Positions 24,896-38,000 of a DNA stretch of 64,000 bases are shown here, in pieces; the stretch's first letter is position 1, and each line of letters begins with the position of its first letter. Location of the stretch: NCBI GenBank assembly GCA_024449915.1, contig JAMZAV010000321.1:310001-374000 (forward strand), in the 5' to 3' direction. Origin of the DNA: Sweltsa coloradensis. Its lineage: Eukaryota > Arthropoda > Insecta > Plecoptera > Chloroperlidae. The notes under the pieces were generated by a model. It did no database searches. It saw only the letters and a program-made list of their open reading frames with translations, and was not told the DNA's origin. A program made the position numbers and the translations under genes.

Positions 24896-25670
24896 CTAGG
24901 AAGCTTCGCAAACGCTTTTACAGGCGCGTTGTTGGATGAGCGTAATTTTTTAAACACGAAAAAAGCGTAAAATTGCAATTTTCATGAGAAATAATTTTTT
25001 GATAACGCTCAAATTTCACACGAAGATATTAATTCATAAAATTAAGGTTCTGTGAAAACATTATTACAATCGGATAAAGCATGTAAGATAAGTCGTTGAA
25101 ATAAAATTTAAAAAAAAAATCGTAAAATTGCGATTTCCATGAAGAATACTTCTTTCGATTGCGCTAAAATTTCACACAAATATATTAATTTATAAAATTA
25201 ATGTTCTGTGAAAAAATCATTACAATCGGATAAAGCATGTAGGTGTTATAAGTCGAAGAAATTTAAAAATCGAAAAACATCGTAAAATTGCGATTTTCTT
25301 GAGAAATAATTTTTCGATTACGCTCAAATTTCACACGAATATATTAATTCATAAAATAAAGATTCTGTGAAAAAATCATTACAATCGGATGAAGCATGTA
25401 GGTGTTATTTACAAGTCTAATGAATTTTTAAAAGAATCGAAAAAAAATCGTAAAATTGCGATTTTTATGAGAAATAATTTTTAGATTGCGCTTAAAATCG
25501 TGGCAGTTCAGAGATTTCGAAGGTCTCCAGAAAATTATATCGCTGTTGGAGTATAGGTTTAGCTGGAATCGTGTTAACAGACACACAATAATACAGAAAA
25601 AAAAACATTCCAGAGTTTTTTCTCCAGTGTAGTGAAATGGAATCTTTGCTTCGCTCGCTACGCTCATCCA
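24896..25670 (-). mobile_element. HINE/Helentron-like element, subfamily B, complete
   Basis: On the minus strand it starts TGGATGAGCG (25670) and ends with AACGCGCCTG...AAAGCGTT, gcgaagc and CCTAG (24896), with T on both sides. The interior is three to four tandem units of about 160 bp, each with ggttctgtgaaaaaatcatt and aagcatgta. It lies about 210 bp upstream of the neuroligin exon in the sense of transcription, so it is inside that gene's intron. Confidence 0.85.
24960..25500 (-). repeat. Internal tandem repeats of subfamily B, unit about 160 bp
   Basis: The blocks cgtaaaattgcgatttt, gagaaataatttttcgatt, ggttctgtgaaaaaatcatt and aagcatgtaggtgtta recur in this order about four times. The same array is at 44640-45200 and, shorter, at 480-800. 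The number of units differs between copies, so the array expands and contracts. Confidence 0.75.
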
Positions 25671-25909
25671 AAAATTTCTCAAAAATTAGTTAACATTCTG
25701 CAGCCTGACCAAAATCCACATGTGTACCTACTTCTTTCTATACCGCGTAGCATGCTACGTTTGTTTTCACTTTATAACGCATTAACAAATACTGTTATAA
25801 TATTAGATCTTTTTATTTATACTTCATTTGAAAGAGACGAATTCAGGTATCCAACGCCAGTATTGTCATTTGTCACGCACTGCTAAATATTTTGTCTGGG
25901 ACTCATTAT

Positions 25910-26671
25910 TGGATGAGCGTAGCGAGCGAAGCGAAGATTCCATTTCACTACACTGGAGAAAAAAATCCGGAATGTTTTTTTTCTTTTTTTTTCTTTTGTA
26001 TTTTTGTCTGTTTGTTAGCAAGATTCCGGCTAAACCGATACTCCGATTGCGATGAAATTTTATGGAGGTCTTCGCAATCTCTGAACTTAGAACTGCCACC
26101 TTTTTGAGCACAATCGAAAAATTATTTCTCATGAAAATCGCAATTTTACGATTTTTTTCGATTTTTTTTAAATTTCTTCGACTTACAACACCTACATGCT
26201 TTGTCCGATTGTAATGATTTTTTCACAGAACCTTAATTTTATGAATTGATGTATTCATGTGAAATTTGTGCGTTATCAAAAAACTTTTTTTTACGAAAAT
26301 CGCAATTTTACGACTTTTTTCAATTTTTAAAATTTCTCCAGCGAATAACACCTACATGCTTTATCCGATTGTAATGATTTGTTTACAGAACCTTAATTTT
26401 ACGAATTAATATATTCGTGTAAAATTTGTGTGCAATCGAATAATTATTTCTTATGAAAATTTCAATATTACGATTTTTTCCTTTTTTTAAATTACTATTA
26501 ATTAAAAAAAAATTAAGTTAATTTTTAATTTAATTTAATTTAATTTTAAAAATATCTTCAACTAAGGAATGATTTTTTCACAGAACAACAGAAAATTCGC
26601 ATAACACATGGCAGCTCAATGCACCAATTACGCTCATCCAACAACGCGGCGAGACTTAAGCGTTTTCCTAG
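25910..26671 (+). mobile_element. HINE/Helentron-like element, subfamily B, complete
   Basis: Oriented opposite to the copy at 24.9-25.7 kb and separated from it by about 240 bp, so the pair forms a large inverted repeat. The left end is TGGATGAGCG. The right end is CGCTCATCCA, then the AACGC...GCGTT hairpin and CCTAG, with T on both flanks. The 3' third has decayed into an A/T-rich taatttaattt tract (26500-26560). Confidence 0.87.
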
Positions 26672-27271
26672 TTATAACTTTTTATTGTATTATCTTGCAT
26701 TGCAATCTCCACGACGATGGAAGATCGAAAAGAAGCGTGGAATACAAGAACTTAACTGTTTAGTCCCAGACTAAATATTTAGTGACAGCTCAGTCATACT
26801 ATCCGAGGAAACAAGGAACAGTATGGCTCTCTGGCGCGCGAGTGATGAACTAGAGAATCGGGGATAGGTACGCCCACCTGATAGGAAAACGCAATGTGAA
26901 TCGCGTCAGTCTACGAAAATACTAAGAAATATTATGATTGTATATTTAATTCACCAAATTTGCAATTTAGAAAGCAATAAAATACAGTAACCAAATAGAT
27001 TTCCATCCATTTCAACCATTTACTCATACAAAACTACCTGAAAGGTATTATCTAAACTTGACTTTTGGGTCTCGGCAGTGGATGTTGACAGGTTCTTGAA
27101 TGAAGCATATATTTGAGACATTATTTTATCTAGCCGATTACACTACCGATTAATGTCTGTGTTTATATGTAAGCAGATTACACCAGATGTTTGAAAAATG
27201 GATTCAACCTCATATCGCCCTTCGTTTTGCAAATTTAAATGCCTTTGTCAGCTCCGTTCACGCGAGATTTT

Positions 27272-27790
27272 TAGGCCTAGGCCCTAGATTTGCTTTGGTG
27301 CGGTGTCAAAGTAGGCCTAGGGCCTGCCACATGTTTATTATTTCGTGTAGGCTCTTCATTAAATAATAATATAAGAAGCTCGAAAGGGTGTGATGGCCTA
27401 CATACGAAATTAAGTCTGGCCAGAATATTATTATTTAAGCCAGAGTTTTGCACGTCTGCTAGGCCCTAGGCTAGGCGACTTGGCTGTAAATGCGAGATCA
27501 ACACGCCTAGACAACACAGCTGACGGAGCCTATCCAATTTATTGAAATAAATTGATAGTTTTGGGATACAGACTGGTTAATTATTTTCTAAATTTATATT
27601 TTAGTAACAAAAATTATTAGTTTTCTTCTAGCCGAGTCATTTGACACCTAGGGATGGTTGAAACTGGCAAGCAGTAGGCCTAGGCCCTAGGCCAAGCTAG
27701 GCGGCCGTCAATTTTCCGCGCTGTTCTCTCAGTTTATCACAGCTCTAGACCATTAACATTTTGTCAAATTACTAGGCCTAGTCCACGCTT
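27272..27790. repeat. Cluster of CCTAGGCC-like palindromes
   Basis: Variants of aggcctaggccctag occur at least six times within about 500 bases (for example near 27275, 27310, 27465, 27680 and 27770), mostly as overlapping palindromes such as CCTAGG and AGGCCT. They are not in a regular tandem period. Isolated TAGGCCTA words also occur elsewhere (1932, 35122, 53300). Confidence 0.6.
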
Positions 27791-28493
27791 GCATTAGCAT
27801 ATTATACTACAAGGATATTTTATACTCTGGGATTAGTAATTGATGCTCTTTGTTTTAGATTTAGGGCAAACAAATCATAGGCGCTAGTAATTTGAAATGC
27901 AGTACGTGAGAAGAACGTACCCTATATAAAATCACTTATTCTTTACAGATTTTCATTATGTTTAAACTTTAACTATACCACAAGGTATCAACCTATAGTT
28001 CTGAATCATTTTCTTTTATGTAACTGGACGATTTCAACAGAAAAAGTAGGTTTCAAGATTGGGTCCATGCAATGTAAGCCAAGCGTGTGGACGGCAGCTA
28101 TCCCCTTTTACCCGGCCATCTTGCTAAACAGCTGATGGCTCACTAGCGCTCCATCGGACCTTTTTTCTCCGGTGTTCGCTGAAAGTATTTGTGTGTGAAA
28201 AAGGCCTGATTTATTTGCCCTGGTTGAACCACCTTGTTACATAATACAACTATTTTCTAACCGTCTAACGCATCGTGATATCGGCTTCAAGGCGAAATAG
28301 TTCGTTGAATGCAGTGTAAAGTTTTGAAAAGTGCTGCAAGATCAATGGAAAGCCGAACAACATAATAAAGTCCGCTTTTAATTGTGACTATGAGTGTGTT
28401 AGTGTGCGGTTGAACGAGAATGTTTGTCACAAACCACAACTCGTATGCAAAGGAATTCCAGCCGTTTCATACCAACGGTCTTCGGACATTATC

Positions 28494-28559
28494 ATGCCTC
28501 ATACAAGGGGAATTATTGATGATGTCGAAAATGGGATATACGAAATACAGCCATCCTTG
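28494..28559 (+). CDS. Possible first coding exon, unknown protein (very tentative)
   Basis: An ATG opens 22 codons (MPHTRGIIDDVENGIYEIQP then SL) and ends in phase 0 at TTG|GTATAT, a weak but usable donor. The 400 bases before it are less AT-rich than the neighbourhood and contain a ggccatcttg YY1-like motif near 28114-28123, as in many animal 5' leaders. The peptide is not recognised. If real, this would be a plus-strand gene start lying inside the minus-strand neuroligin intron. It could equally be chance: an in-frame stop follows soon after the putative donor, and no second exon is seen. Confidence 0.18.
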
Positions 28560-31500
28560 GTATATATTATATTCTAACATCAAAATGCGTATGCGTTAGG
28601 GAGGCACACGTTGAGGTTGAGGTTCGTGGTGGTGACGTTCAAATTTGTGCCCATTACATTTTCATTGAAGGAAACAATTATTAGACTTTCCCACAAGAAC
28701 AGGAATCGCTCCTGGTCGTACATGGCTAACGGAATAAAACTTTAAATACATATTGACTTTAAAACTTTGTATTTTTATGGACTCTTTTTACATCGTTAAA
28801 AATTGTATAGAAATAATAGAACAAATTGAAATATGTTAAAGAATGCTTGTTTATAGCAAAAAACTAATACTAGAAACAAAATTTGTTAAATAATAATATT
28901 GTTGTGTTATTGTTGTATTATTTATATTATGTTTATTGTGTGTTTTGTTGTTTTAAATGTATCATTACTTTCTATGAAAAAATTAACCAACTTATACAAT
29001 CATCATTGTAGGTTACATGTCATTATATTAGAACTGTTGTTTTGTAGTTGTTATTCCAATTGCATCTTGTACATTTTTTTAATGTTTTATCTTTCAAGAT
29101 GTTCTTGAATTTGTATATCCTTGAAGTAAAATGGAGCGATTCTGAACTCAAGTGTTAAAAATAGATAAATATTATTAGCCCATTCGAAGTAAAACAAACG
29201 TTTTATTTAAATAATATAAATCGGATATGGAAGCACATTTTCGTCTTTATATCTATCATTAGCAAGCAAGCAAATTAATTAGCAAGCAAGAAGTAGTTCA
29301 AGTTTTTTTCCACTTGAACATTGGTATTGGTTGTTCTTCACAAATCATAATTCACTAAATAGGATAAAAATTAAATTAATTAATTAAATATAAATAATTT
29401 TAAATTAACACAATTTATGTATCAATGTGCTATCTTTTGTTATAATTTGGTTGGAATTATTGTTTTTATTAAAATGAAATTGATAAAGGTGCGTTGTTTT
29501 GCCGCACCTGATAAGTCTTTCGATATCTCAAACAGTCGAAGTGTTTTAGCGTCTGAAATACATATATAATAATTATTATGTAAGATGTGTCCAACAGGCA
29601 ATTAAAAGTAAATGAAATACATTTCGAGTAGAAAGTGGAAAGTTTAATTTCAAGCTGGATTTTGAGTTACTTGAAGCTTCAAGCTATATTCTAATGACTG
29701 ACCATGCATCGCGGCGTAAGAGCTTCAGAACTGGGCATAAGGCAGAAAGTCAAAACTTGACTCCCTTGGGAATCAACTTCAACTTCCAAGTCTTCCTTTT
29801 GCAGAGTGCTAACTCTGATTACCGCGTAATGCAAACGGCGTCACACAATCTGTCTCATTGTTGGTTGTAGACAATGTCTGTAACGTGTACATATTACAGA
29901 TTTCACTACCTACTATACTTTACCCATAAAATATCCTCGTATTTCACACACCTTATACCTATAACAGTATAGTTGGGATCTATGAATAGGAACGGATTTT
30001 GTAGTAGGTGAGATTTACACTGTATGAAGGTGTATTATTATAATGTGTATTGTATGGTATATCTACACTTGTGAACCCACACACCACAGCGGTATATTGA
30101 TGTACGCAATGCCCTGAATATTCTGTAATTTATTTAATCAATGTTTAACGAGAAAGAGTATTATTAACACTATTATAAGTAGGGGAGTTCAACTCAAATC
30201 TTGTTTAGCAATAACGGTATGAATGGCAAATGCCATGGTTATAATATATGAAAGAGTATGCCTAAACACGGTATTATAACCGAAATACATGTTATATAGT
30301 TCGCACAAAATATGCCATGGTAGTATTTGTTACAGAAACCATGCGCGTATTACAGATATAAACGTAGCGTTAAAAATAAAGAAGAATTAAATGAAAAATG
30401 TTTCAATGGTATCTTTAATAGTTTATCATTATTCGGAATCCAATTTAGTTTAAGCTGATGTATAAATGTTTATTATTACCCTAGATATATTATAAATAAT
30501 AATACAGTTCACCTAAACAATAAATCACTTTACTCATAGAAGTGATGACAAAAATTACATGCCAAGTAAAATGTTTAAACATACTAATGTAAGAAGATGA
30601 CTTTTAGCACAATTTTATGTATACATGGTATGGAACTACGAAACTTACATGAAGAAATTGTGATGAAGAATACAATCGCTATTGAAATATTACACAGAAC
30701 GTAAATTTTCTCGGATTTGATATATTAATACAAGCACATCAGTTTGATGTTTTGGAGATTATTTGAGTGGAAAAAACAAGTGTGATATCACACAATCCCG
30801 AATGGAAGTGATGCTATTAAACGGTTGCTTTATCTTCTGGAAGCCCTAAACGTGTCTCATAAATATTGGGGAGCAAGGGGTTTTTTAAAGGGGGGGGGGG
30901 GAGGGACAGAAAGCATATGTGTGTCGTTATTACAAAAAATCTTAAACTCACACAACTATGACGAAAATCTCAAATAGATAGTGCTAAAACATCGTTCTTG
31001 AAATTGTTCTCACGTATTTTTTATTATCATTGACTCTCATATATCTTGTCACTTTTAAATTAAAGCAATCGTGCTGATAGAAAACCAGCGCTATTGGGCC
31101 ATTGGCCATATTATGTCTGCCGTACAGTACCACCGCAAATACGCTAGGCGGCTAGTATAGTGAAGGCAAGGCATGAAGCCTCTGAGCTGCTATTCGACTA
31201 GCGGATTCTCTTTCTATTTGGACGCATAAGTCTAAACGTCATTTCATACATTCTGATATATTCTTTTGTTACGCAAATAAATTATAAGCCATTGATGAAT
31301 ACAGTATGATCTTTAAAAATAAGATTTTCTTCTTAGGACTTTATGCTTTAGTCCAGAACTTTTTTGAGAATCGGGGGAAGACAGAAGCTTTCAGTCAGAA
31401 ACTAAAGCGTCGTGGTGGGATGACCAGAGGTTACAGTGTAAGAGGTCTAAGTGAGAGCGGTTTCCCAACAGCTTTGTGCTGAGAGAGAAAGATGAACAGC

Positions 31501-34089
31501 ACCCCTCAGCGAAGAATATGTCGCGTCCAATATGCGCACTGCTGTTACAGAGGTAACGCACGCTAACCGTCGTGCTGTATGGTACTATAAACTATAAACA
31601 AAAATGCAAATACGTACAGGGCCAGAAAGAAAAACGCATTCCTTCCTTATCGTAACAAACACCTATATTTTTCTCAATATCATTAATAGGGAAACATTCC
31701 CGTAGGTATTTGATTGAGGAAATCATATATGAACACCTCTTTCTTCATTTTCTTTTAAAAAAAAAAAAAACAACAAGTAAAACGTGCTTGAGTTATTTTT
31801 ATACAGCATTTAACGATGTTATAAGTTTATAACACTCTATCCTCTTTAAAGCTCGTAGCTATCTCGTTGGAGGAAATGTGATTTGAGCGAACTTTAAAAT
31901 AATTGGTTTCCTACAAGAGAAATGTGTAATTTATTGAGTTGTTAAATTCAATTAAAATTAGAGCATGCAAGTTTAACACTATCTGAACAAACTTTATTAA
32001 AAACCGTTTGAAGTGTAATGTAAATTGTAATAATTGATTTGCGTAGTCACTATCATCTTTGGATCATCTGGTAGAGCGTGACCCTGTTTTGACCTCTCGA
32101 TAACCTTCGATGGTTGTAAATTACCTGCGCTTCCCTTAAATCTCTTTAACATTAGAATATTTATTAAACATGATTGGAAATGCAATTAATAAAAACAACT
32201 ATTACATTTTGCTATAAAAATTACGTTGGTACCTAGTGACCATGCATGCTCCTGTGTTTGACATAGTAGGGAACTAAGTTTTTTTCTTATTTATGTAACG
32301 TTCCTTGATCTATAATTTTGTATTATATTCGTATAATAAAATATATAAATGATGTATTTAACATATATCTGATGATACAATCAGTACAATACAAAAGGTA
32401 ACGGAAGGATATCGTTATATAGCCTACCAATGTGAGGTTTTGAACTTGCAAGGTTTATATGTATAATTCTTCTGTTATTACTTTAGATTTCAAAGGAAGG
32501 GTTAAAGTTGCCAAACATGGCATGGGCCGAACTGTGTATGTGAACTCGTTACGACAGGTAATACACAACGTATTTCTCCGGTAAAATGACGTTACATGGT
32601 TCACAGTAAACAACCTCAAGGCATTTATAAACCCACATTATTCTAATGACATCATTAAACAAAACCCAACATTATTATTACTATCATCAATGCAATTACT
32701 GGCCGTAACAAAACAATAGAAGCATACAGAGAGAGATTTTCTTCTTTACGCCATCAAACAATTTCAGCCGTATTCTCTCTGAAGATGTCAACGAGTAATT
32801 TAATTCCTTATTTCCAATTTGTGTGACATTCACGTAGCTTCGAACTACTCTAACTTCATTGCATATTTCACGAATTCCAATCAACAATATTCATGAGCTT
32901 CTCAACTGTGATGGCGTAGAATCTTACCTGCAGGACGAACAACTCTCAATATCATTCAAACGATATTTTGTTTGTAAATTATCGGTATAAATAATTTGTT
33001 ATTGGTGTGCGAGTAGGTTGAATTAATGTTATGTCATAATTCTACATTTAAGTAAAATTTAAGTACAAAAAAGGAAACGCTGCTTATTACCAACCAAGTA
33101 TTCAATTCATTGTATTATATTATTATTTGTTTAAAATGAGTTCTAGTTTATTTTTAATTTGCCTTGTTGCACAAAGTTTTTGTTTTGTTTTCTTTACCTT
33201 TAAGCTATAAGAAGTGCGCACAAAAACCAAAGTGGATTAACGAGCAGACACCCCTTTGAAAACTCATACCTTGAACAAAATAGAGTCTGTTTCAGCTAAC
33301 TTTGAAAGACCTTTTGACATTTCTCGACAGCCGTTACGCATGTGAACCACATGGACAAATTGGAGGCCTTATTGAAAGTCTTTTTCTTCTCTTTTAGTTT
33401 TTCTGCGTTGGTTGTGCTGAGTGGATTACGTGACCATTTTCAAGGTTGTTCAAAGTTAGCTGAAACTGACTCTTACATAACTCGCTACATATACCTAAGA
33501 CACTCAAATAAAAATCCAGAAAATTATATATTTGGAAGTTCACACTTTAAATCACAACTGATGCACGTATACATACGATTTAAAAAATGACAATAAACAT
33601 ATTTAACAAACTCGCAACTATTCGAAAATGTATCTCACAACAACCAACCTTGATTACTTCACTAAGTATTAGAATAGCGTCAATGCGTACAAGACGGCTC
33701 TTCGTAAATAATTTAATCATTGCAGACAAAACTGCAAAATCACAAACAATAAGTTACATAAATACAATACCTAATGCTAATTCCACTTTATAGTTATTCT
33801 CACAGATTGCTCAGTTCCTATTTCCAGTCAAATGATAAGTATCTGCTTGACGGCAGTTGTTTCGTAGTCTTGCTTCGTTCCCCTGAGTGCATATCTCCCT
33901 GAGCACCTCTTAGCAGTCCCGGGTGTGAGAACCCCTGAACAGTAATCAACAGTGCGACCTATTCATCCCCTATACGCTAGTTCAGGCGCGTCTTTGGTAT
34001 AGCTTCGTGGCTCACTCAGCTTGATTTTACTCTCTCAGTTTTAGGCGAGATGATTCCAATGCGAAGTTCGTCATGCATAGTCGACGTAT

Positions 34090-34126
34090 TCATCTTCTCC
34101 ATCCTCTCCCCTCCCCTCCTCTCCCA
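34090..34126 (+). repeat. Polypyrimidine tract
   Basis: An almost uninterrupted C/T run lies in the middle of a 300-base stretch that is GC-richer than its surroundings. It could be a splice-associated tract, but no exon is recognisable after it. Confidence 0.7.
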
Positions 34127-35640
34127 CCAACACCGTGAAATGACATTCTGAAATTTGCACCTCTCTGAACACCATTGCAAATTCGCTCTGGGTCACCGCT
34201 ACAGAAGCCTACGTCTTCCTGCCAGACTTGTCTCTGACAATCTCATCGTATCTGTACTATATCTTCGGTGTACAGTTGATTGAGGAATTGTTTATACTTT
34301 GGCGAAACGAACATTGACAACTAACGCATATATGCGATTGAAAGTGTCCGCAAGAGGATTTTTAAAAGTTGTAAATGTTAATTGCAACGTTATTTCATTT
34401 CCCCAATTGCTCAATGTGAATATATTCTTTATGAATCGTTCACATCATCATTCAATCTGCAATATTTGGTACAATCATTTAGATTCATGCTATTGGTATA
34501 AGTTCAAGTTACAAATCGCCACTTGCCGACAAGTCTAGCGAGAGACAAGCCAGTTTTCTCTGGATGTGTGCATGGTAAGTCAGAATAGAACATCAGTGAT
34601 GCTCAGTAACATACTTTACACTTTTCTGAGATATAAATTGTGTTTTTGTTTAGAACTAGTACTTGTATATTATTGAGATAGTTGTTACACTCTAAACTGT
34701 TGACATGCTACAGAGAGGGCTTAGTCAACGCGTAAAGGACAACTATCGTGTGTTATACCAGCGAGCTTATGTAACTTTATAAACTTGTTTCTACAGTACG
34801 TATAAAGTTTCCGCCAAGCTAGACAGAACCACACTCAAGGGATTTCACAGACTACACAAGCTTGTAATGGAATTAACCTTTGGGTGGCATGGCAACACTT
34901 ACAGACGTGTTAAGACGTTTAAGACACAACGGTTTTACTCGGAGCCTACAACTGTCTACATATTAATGATATACTTGATTTCGCCGTGAGAACAATTATT
35001 CGATAAATTTCAAAGTTTAATGCCATTTTGTTGATTATTATTACGTATCATCCATTGTTGTTATTATTGCATCATTATTCAATTAACACTAAAATGTATA
35101 CCCGAAAACGCAAGACACAATTAGGCCTATTGATTTTCAGCGGTGCCTTATTTAAAATATGAAAGGCTTACATTGTACATATTAAGTTTGTCCCTCTGCC
35201 AACTTTTTTCTAACTTTGTATGAAGTTTTTGTTAGAATGTTATGGATATCTTTTAAACTAAAATAATAATATTATGTAAAATGATAATGAAACAGCATCA
35301 TATTCCCCGGACCCGGCACCTCCACCAAATAATTACGCTAAGATCAATAGGAAATTAGATTGGAAAATAATGGTTTTAAACGATTCGTTTTCTTCTCCTA
35401 ATCATTGGACTAGGAGAAACCAGCGCAATCATTTAGTTAGATCTGGAGTATGGCGGCCACAAGATAACCGCCCATTGTGCGGAAGTGGAATCGCGTCGTT
35501 GTTTCGAACTGTCTGTCTCTGAAACGTGTGGGACTCGATTGTGTGCTAAGATGGAAGAGTCCAATTACAGAAGGTATTGTTGTCGCACAAAGTTCGCTGA
35601 TCGCTCTCGCTCGTGTTGCACAATTCAATCAGATCGACGG

Positions 35641-35850
35641 TGCAAGATAGGAACGCATCGGCCGGGACGGGATATCTTGCACTACCAAGGTACGCCATAC
35701 TTCGGCTTTTACTTGCAAGATAGGAACGCATCGGCCGGGACGGGATATCTTGCATTACCAGGTCGCAAACTTCTACTTTCCTGCTAGATAGACGCATCGG
35801 CCGGGCGGATATCTTGCATTACCAAGGTACGCCATACTTCGGCTTTCACT
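35641..35850 (+). repeat. Hairpin-forming minisatellite, three units of 68-73 bp
   Basis: Units start at 35641, 35714 and 35782. Each contains gcaagatag, acgcatcggccggg and tatcttgca, then (units 1 and 3) ccaaggtacgccatacttcgg. In units 1 and 2 GCAAGATA pairs with TATCTTGC around a GC-rich loop, so each is a perfect 8-bp stem hairpin; in unit 3 the left arm is changed to GCTAGATA. The GC content is well above background. No open frame spans it convincingly. Confidence 0.9.
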
Positions 35851-36403
35851 TAGACTTCACGGTGAAACACGTAAATAGTTTCTCTCTTAAGAGTGTCAAG
35901 AGTAGAATGGTATTTTTTCAGTATGCCAACGTACCGATTAATTTCAGTTTATTGAATATTTTCTTCGTTGCCTCTGCTATTTAAATAGTAAGATAATGTT
36001 TTCAGGCTAGCTCCAATTATACCTTTAAACCTGAAACATGATTTATTGGATGTCACACATAAAACAGTTGACAAACTAGTTTTGGTTAGTTAATGCGTGC
36101 TTAATTAATTGAAATTAAATGAAAAGGGTTTGCTTACAAAATACGTAATTTAGCAGTTATTCCAAGATTTTGCACATATTTTATGAATAATTTAGTAAAA
36201 TTATTGTTTTATTACTAAAAATTGGCATAAGAAAAAGATTTGACAACCTCCACTTCCCCCTCATTTAATGCTCGTCTAAACAATATTGTATGATTTCATT
36301 ACAATCTTTAATATTATATCACCGGACTTCCATAAAGTTTTTGTTTAGACTTAGTTTATCACCGGCGGGATGAAATGGGAAGCTCTTCTATTACAAACCA
36401 CCA

Positions 36404-36419
36404 AAGAGAGAGAGAGAGA
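36404..36419 (+). repeat. Short (AG)n tract
   Basis: About seven AG dinucleotides next to agatggcgctatct. Confidence 0.8.
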
Positions 36420-37754
36420 TGGCGCTATCTGGCCTTGTTGTTGACCGCGTCGTTACCCCACAAATAACAAAACAACGATTGAAGCTTTTCTGAGCCGTTG
36501 TGCTGACCCCGATACTGGAGGTCTGCGATTCGATTACCAACTCGAGCAATCTAGACTCGAGTTTTCCCATAGGGATTGCTCAGTAATCAGGGTAACACTG
36601 GGATTAAGTGCTACCAACGTCTTGAGATTCTTCAACAACAATCCACATACACCAATGAAACTAATGTTGTGCCCTTCTTGTATCCAATTATACCCTATAT
36701 GTACACGGCTTGATGGAGTTCACACGTTACACGCCAATTAGGCTGGTCGATACTTGTGGTCAAACCTCACCACCGGCAACCCTAATGGAAGATTTTCTCT
36801 AAGAATTAATAACTTTCATTCGCAACTTTAACTAAGTAGACAGACGAATCATTGGATAACGTCTTGTAAACAGCCCTTGTATATTCCCTTAAAAATTACC
36901 ACATATTCCCACCTTAAATTATTTTATCAGGTACAGAGAGAAATTTGTCACTGGACATGTTTCACAGGAAAATAAAAACTAGCGATATAGCAGACAATGC
37001 AACTAAATAATACTTTCTCGATGTCGCTATTGTAAATTAACGTTCTCTTGGTAATGTGTACTTATTTATCGAATCGGGAATGAATTAGGCTTACATCGAA
37101 TATATGATCAAGTCATGTGTCAATTATTTTCTGGCACGCAATGTTAGTATTTCAGCTGTGAAGTTATTAACTGTCAGCAGGTAGACATGAGACGTGTTTC
37201 ACTGAAACACTGGGAGTACACCAGTTCGTAATTGAAATGACAGGAAGATTAGTTTGTATCGGGTTGTGTAATGGGCAGACGTAGTTCAAACGATGTGAGC
37301 TGCGGTTTAATATTCAACCAAGTCTATACACACTACAATTTGCTGAACTTTACACAAAGGACGCAATTCTATGTGGATTGTTATATATAAGGTTATGTTT
37401 TGCATTAAATACAAATTAGAACAATTATACCCTGTTCTCTTGTGCTTCAGGTAATCGATGTTAAAATATAGAATTCTGTAAGCTGTAAGACGAGAACATT
37501 TCATAACAAGTATTTATTGTAATATTGTTTATGATATTAAGAGTTGTGAATTGAATTGCTTGCTTTAAGAAAGTAAGAAAAATGCCCTTCGATGCACTAT
37601 ATCTAATGTCTGGGCAAGTCGATCTCAGACAACCGCTGGAACTTAACCGCTTAAATCTAATGTGCTATTCGTGGGTACCCAAAATTCTGAACGGGTATTT
37701 TGAGGACGACCCGAAGACAAAAAGGTACCCAATATTCGTGTAAAAATATAATAC

Positions 37755-37833
37755 AGTAATTTTAGGTATTATAGTGGTGGAGGTGCCAGTCCAGGATATA
37801 CATACTTTATTGGTGGAGGTGTCGGTCCAGACA
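37755..37833 (+). repeat. Imperfect two-copy tandem repeat
   Basis: The word ggtggaggtg followed by gtccag appears twice about 36-40 bases apart with similar AT-rich spacers. Confidence 0.5.
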
Positions 37834-37974
37834 ATTTTTATTTTGTGCAATTCAATACAAAGTCCACTATAAAAAGTGAATTGGTAAAATCATAATTTTA
37901 GATACTTCCACAAGTAAAATTCAATACCGGTATCCATTTTTACATATATTATTATAACGACCGCCATTTCTCTA

Positions 37975-38000
37975 CCCAACCCGACCCGACCCGACCCGAA
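37975..38000 (+). repeat. (CCCGA)n microsatellite
   Basis: Four to five CCCGA units, with degenerate cccga words continuing to about 38040. Confidence 0.9.

Larger units (their letters stand above)
26672..35640. other. Long anonymous AT-rich stretch, probably intron
   Basis: Nine kilobases almost free of recognisable repeats, except for the CCTAGGCC cluster, the polypyrimidine tract and the tentative exon at 28.5 kb. It is the least repeat-invaded part of the window. A GC-richer patch lies at 33880-34260, and another at 35440-35640 just before the minisatellite. Confidence 0.5.

Noticed and set aside
25866..26132. Protein-coding gene from the 88-codon minus-strand frame
   Set aside because: It lies inside a HINE copy; similar frames recur in other copies with differing ends, so it is a property of the repeat, reported as a finding instead.
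35641..35850. CRISPR-like array
   Set aside because: Three units directly adjacent without spacers in a eukaryotic context; this is a minisatellite.
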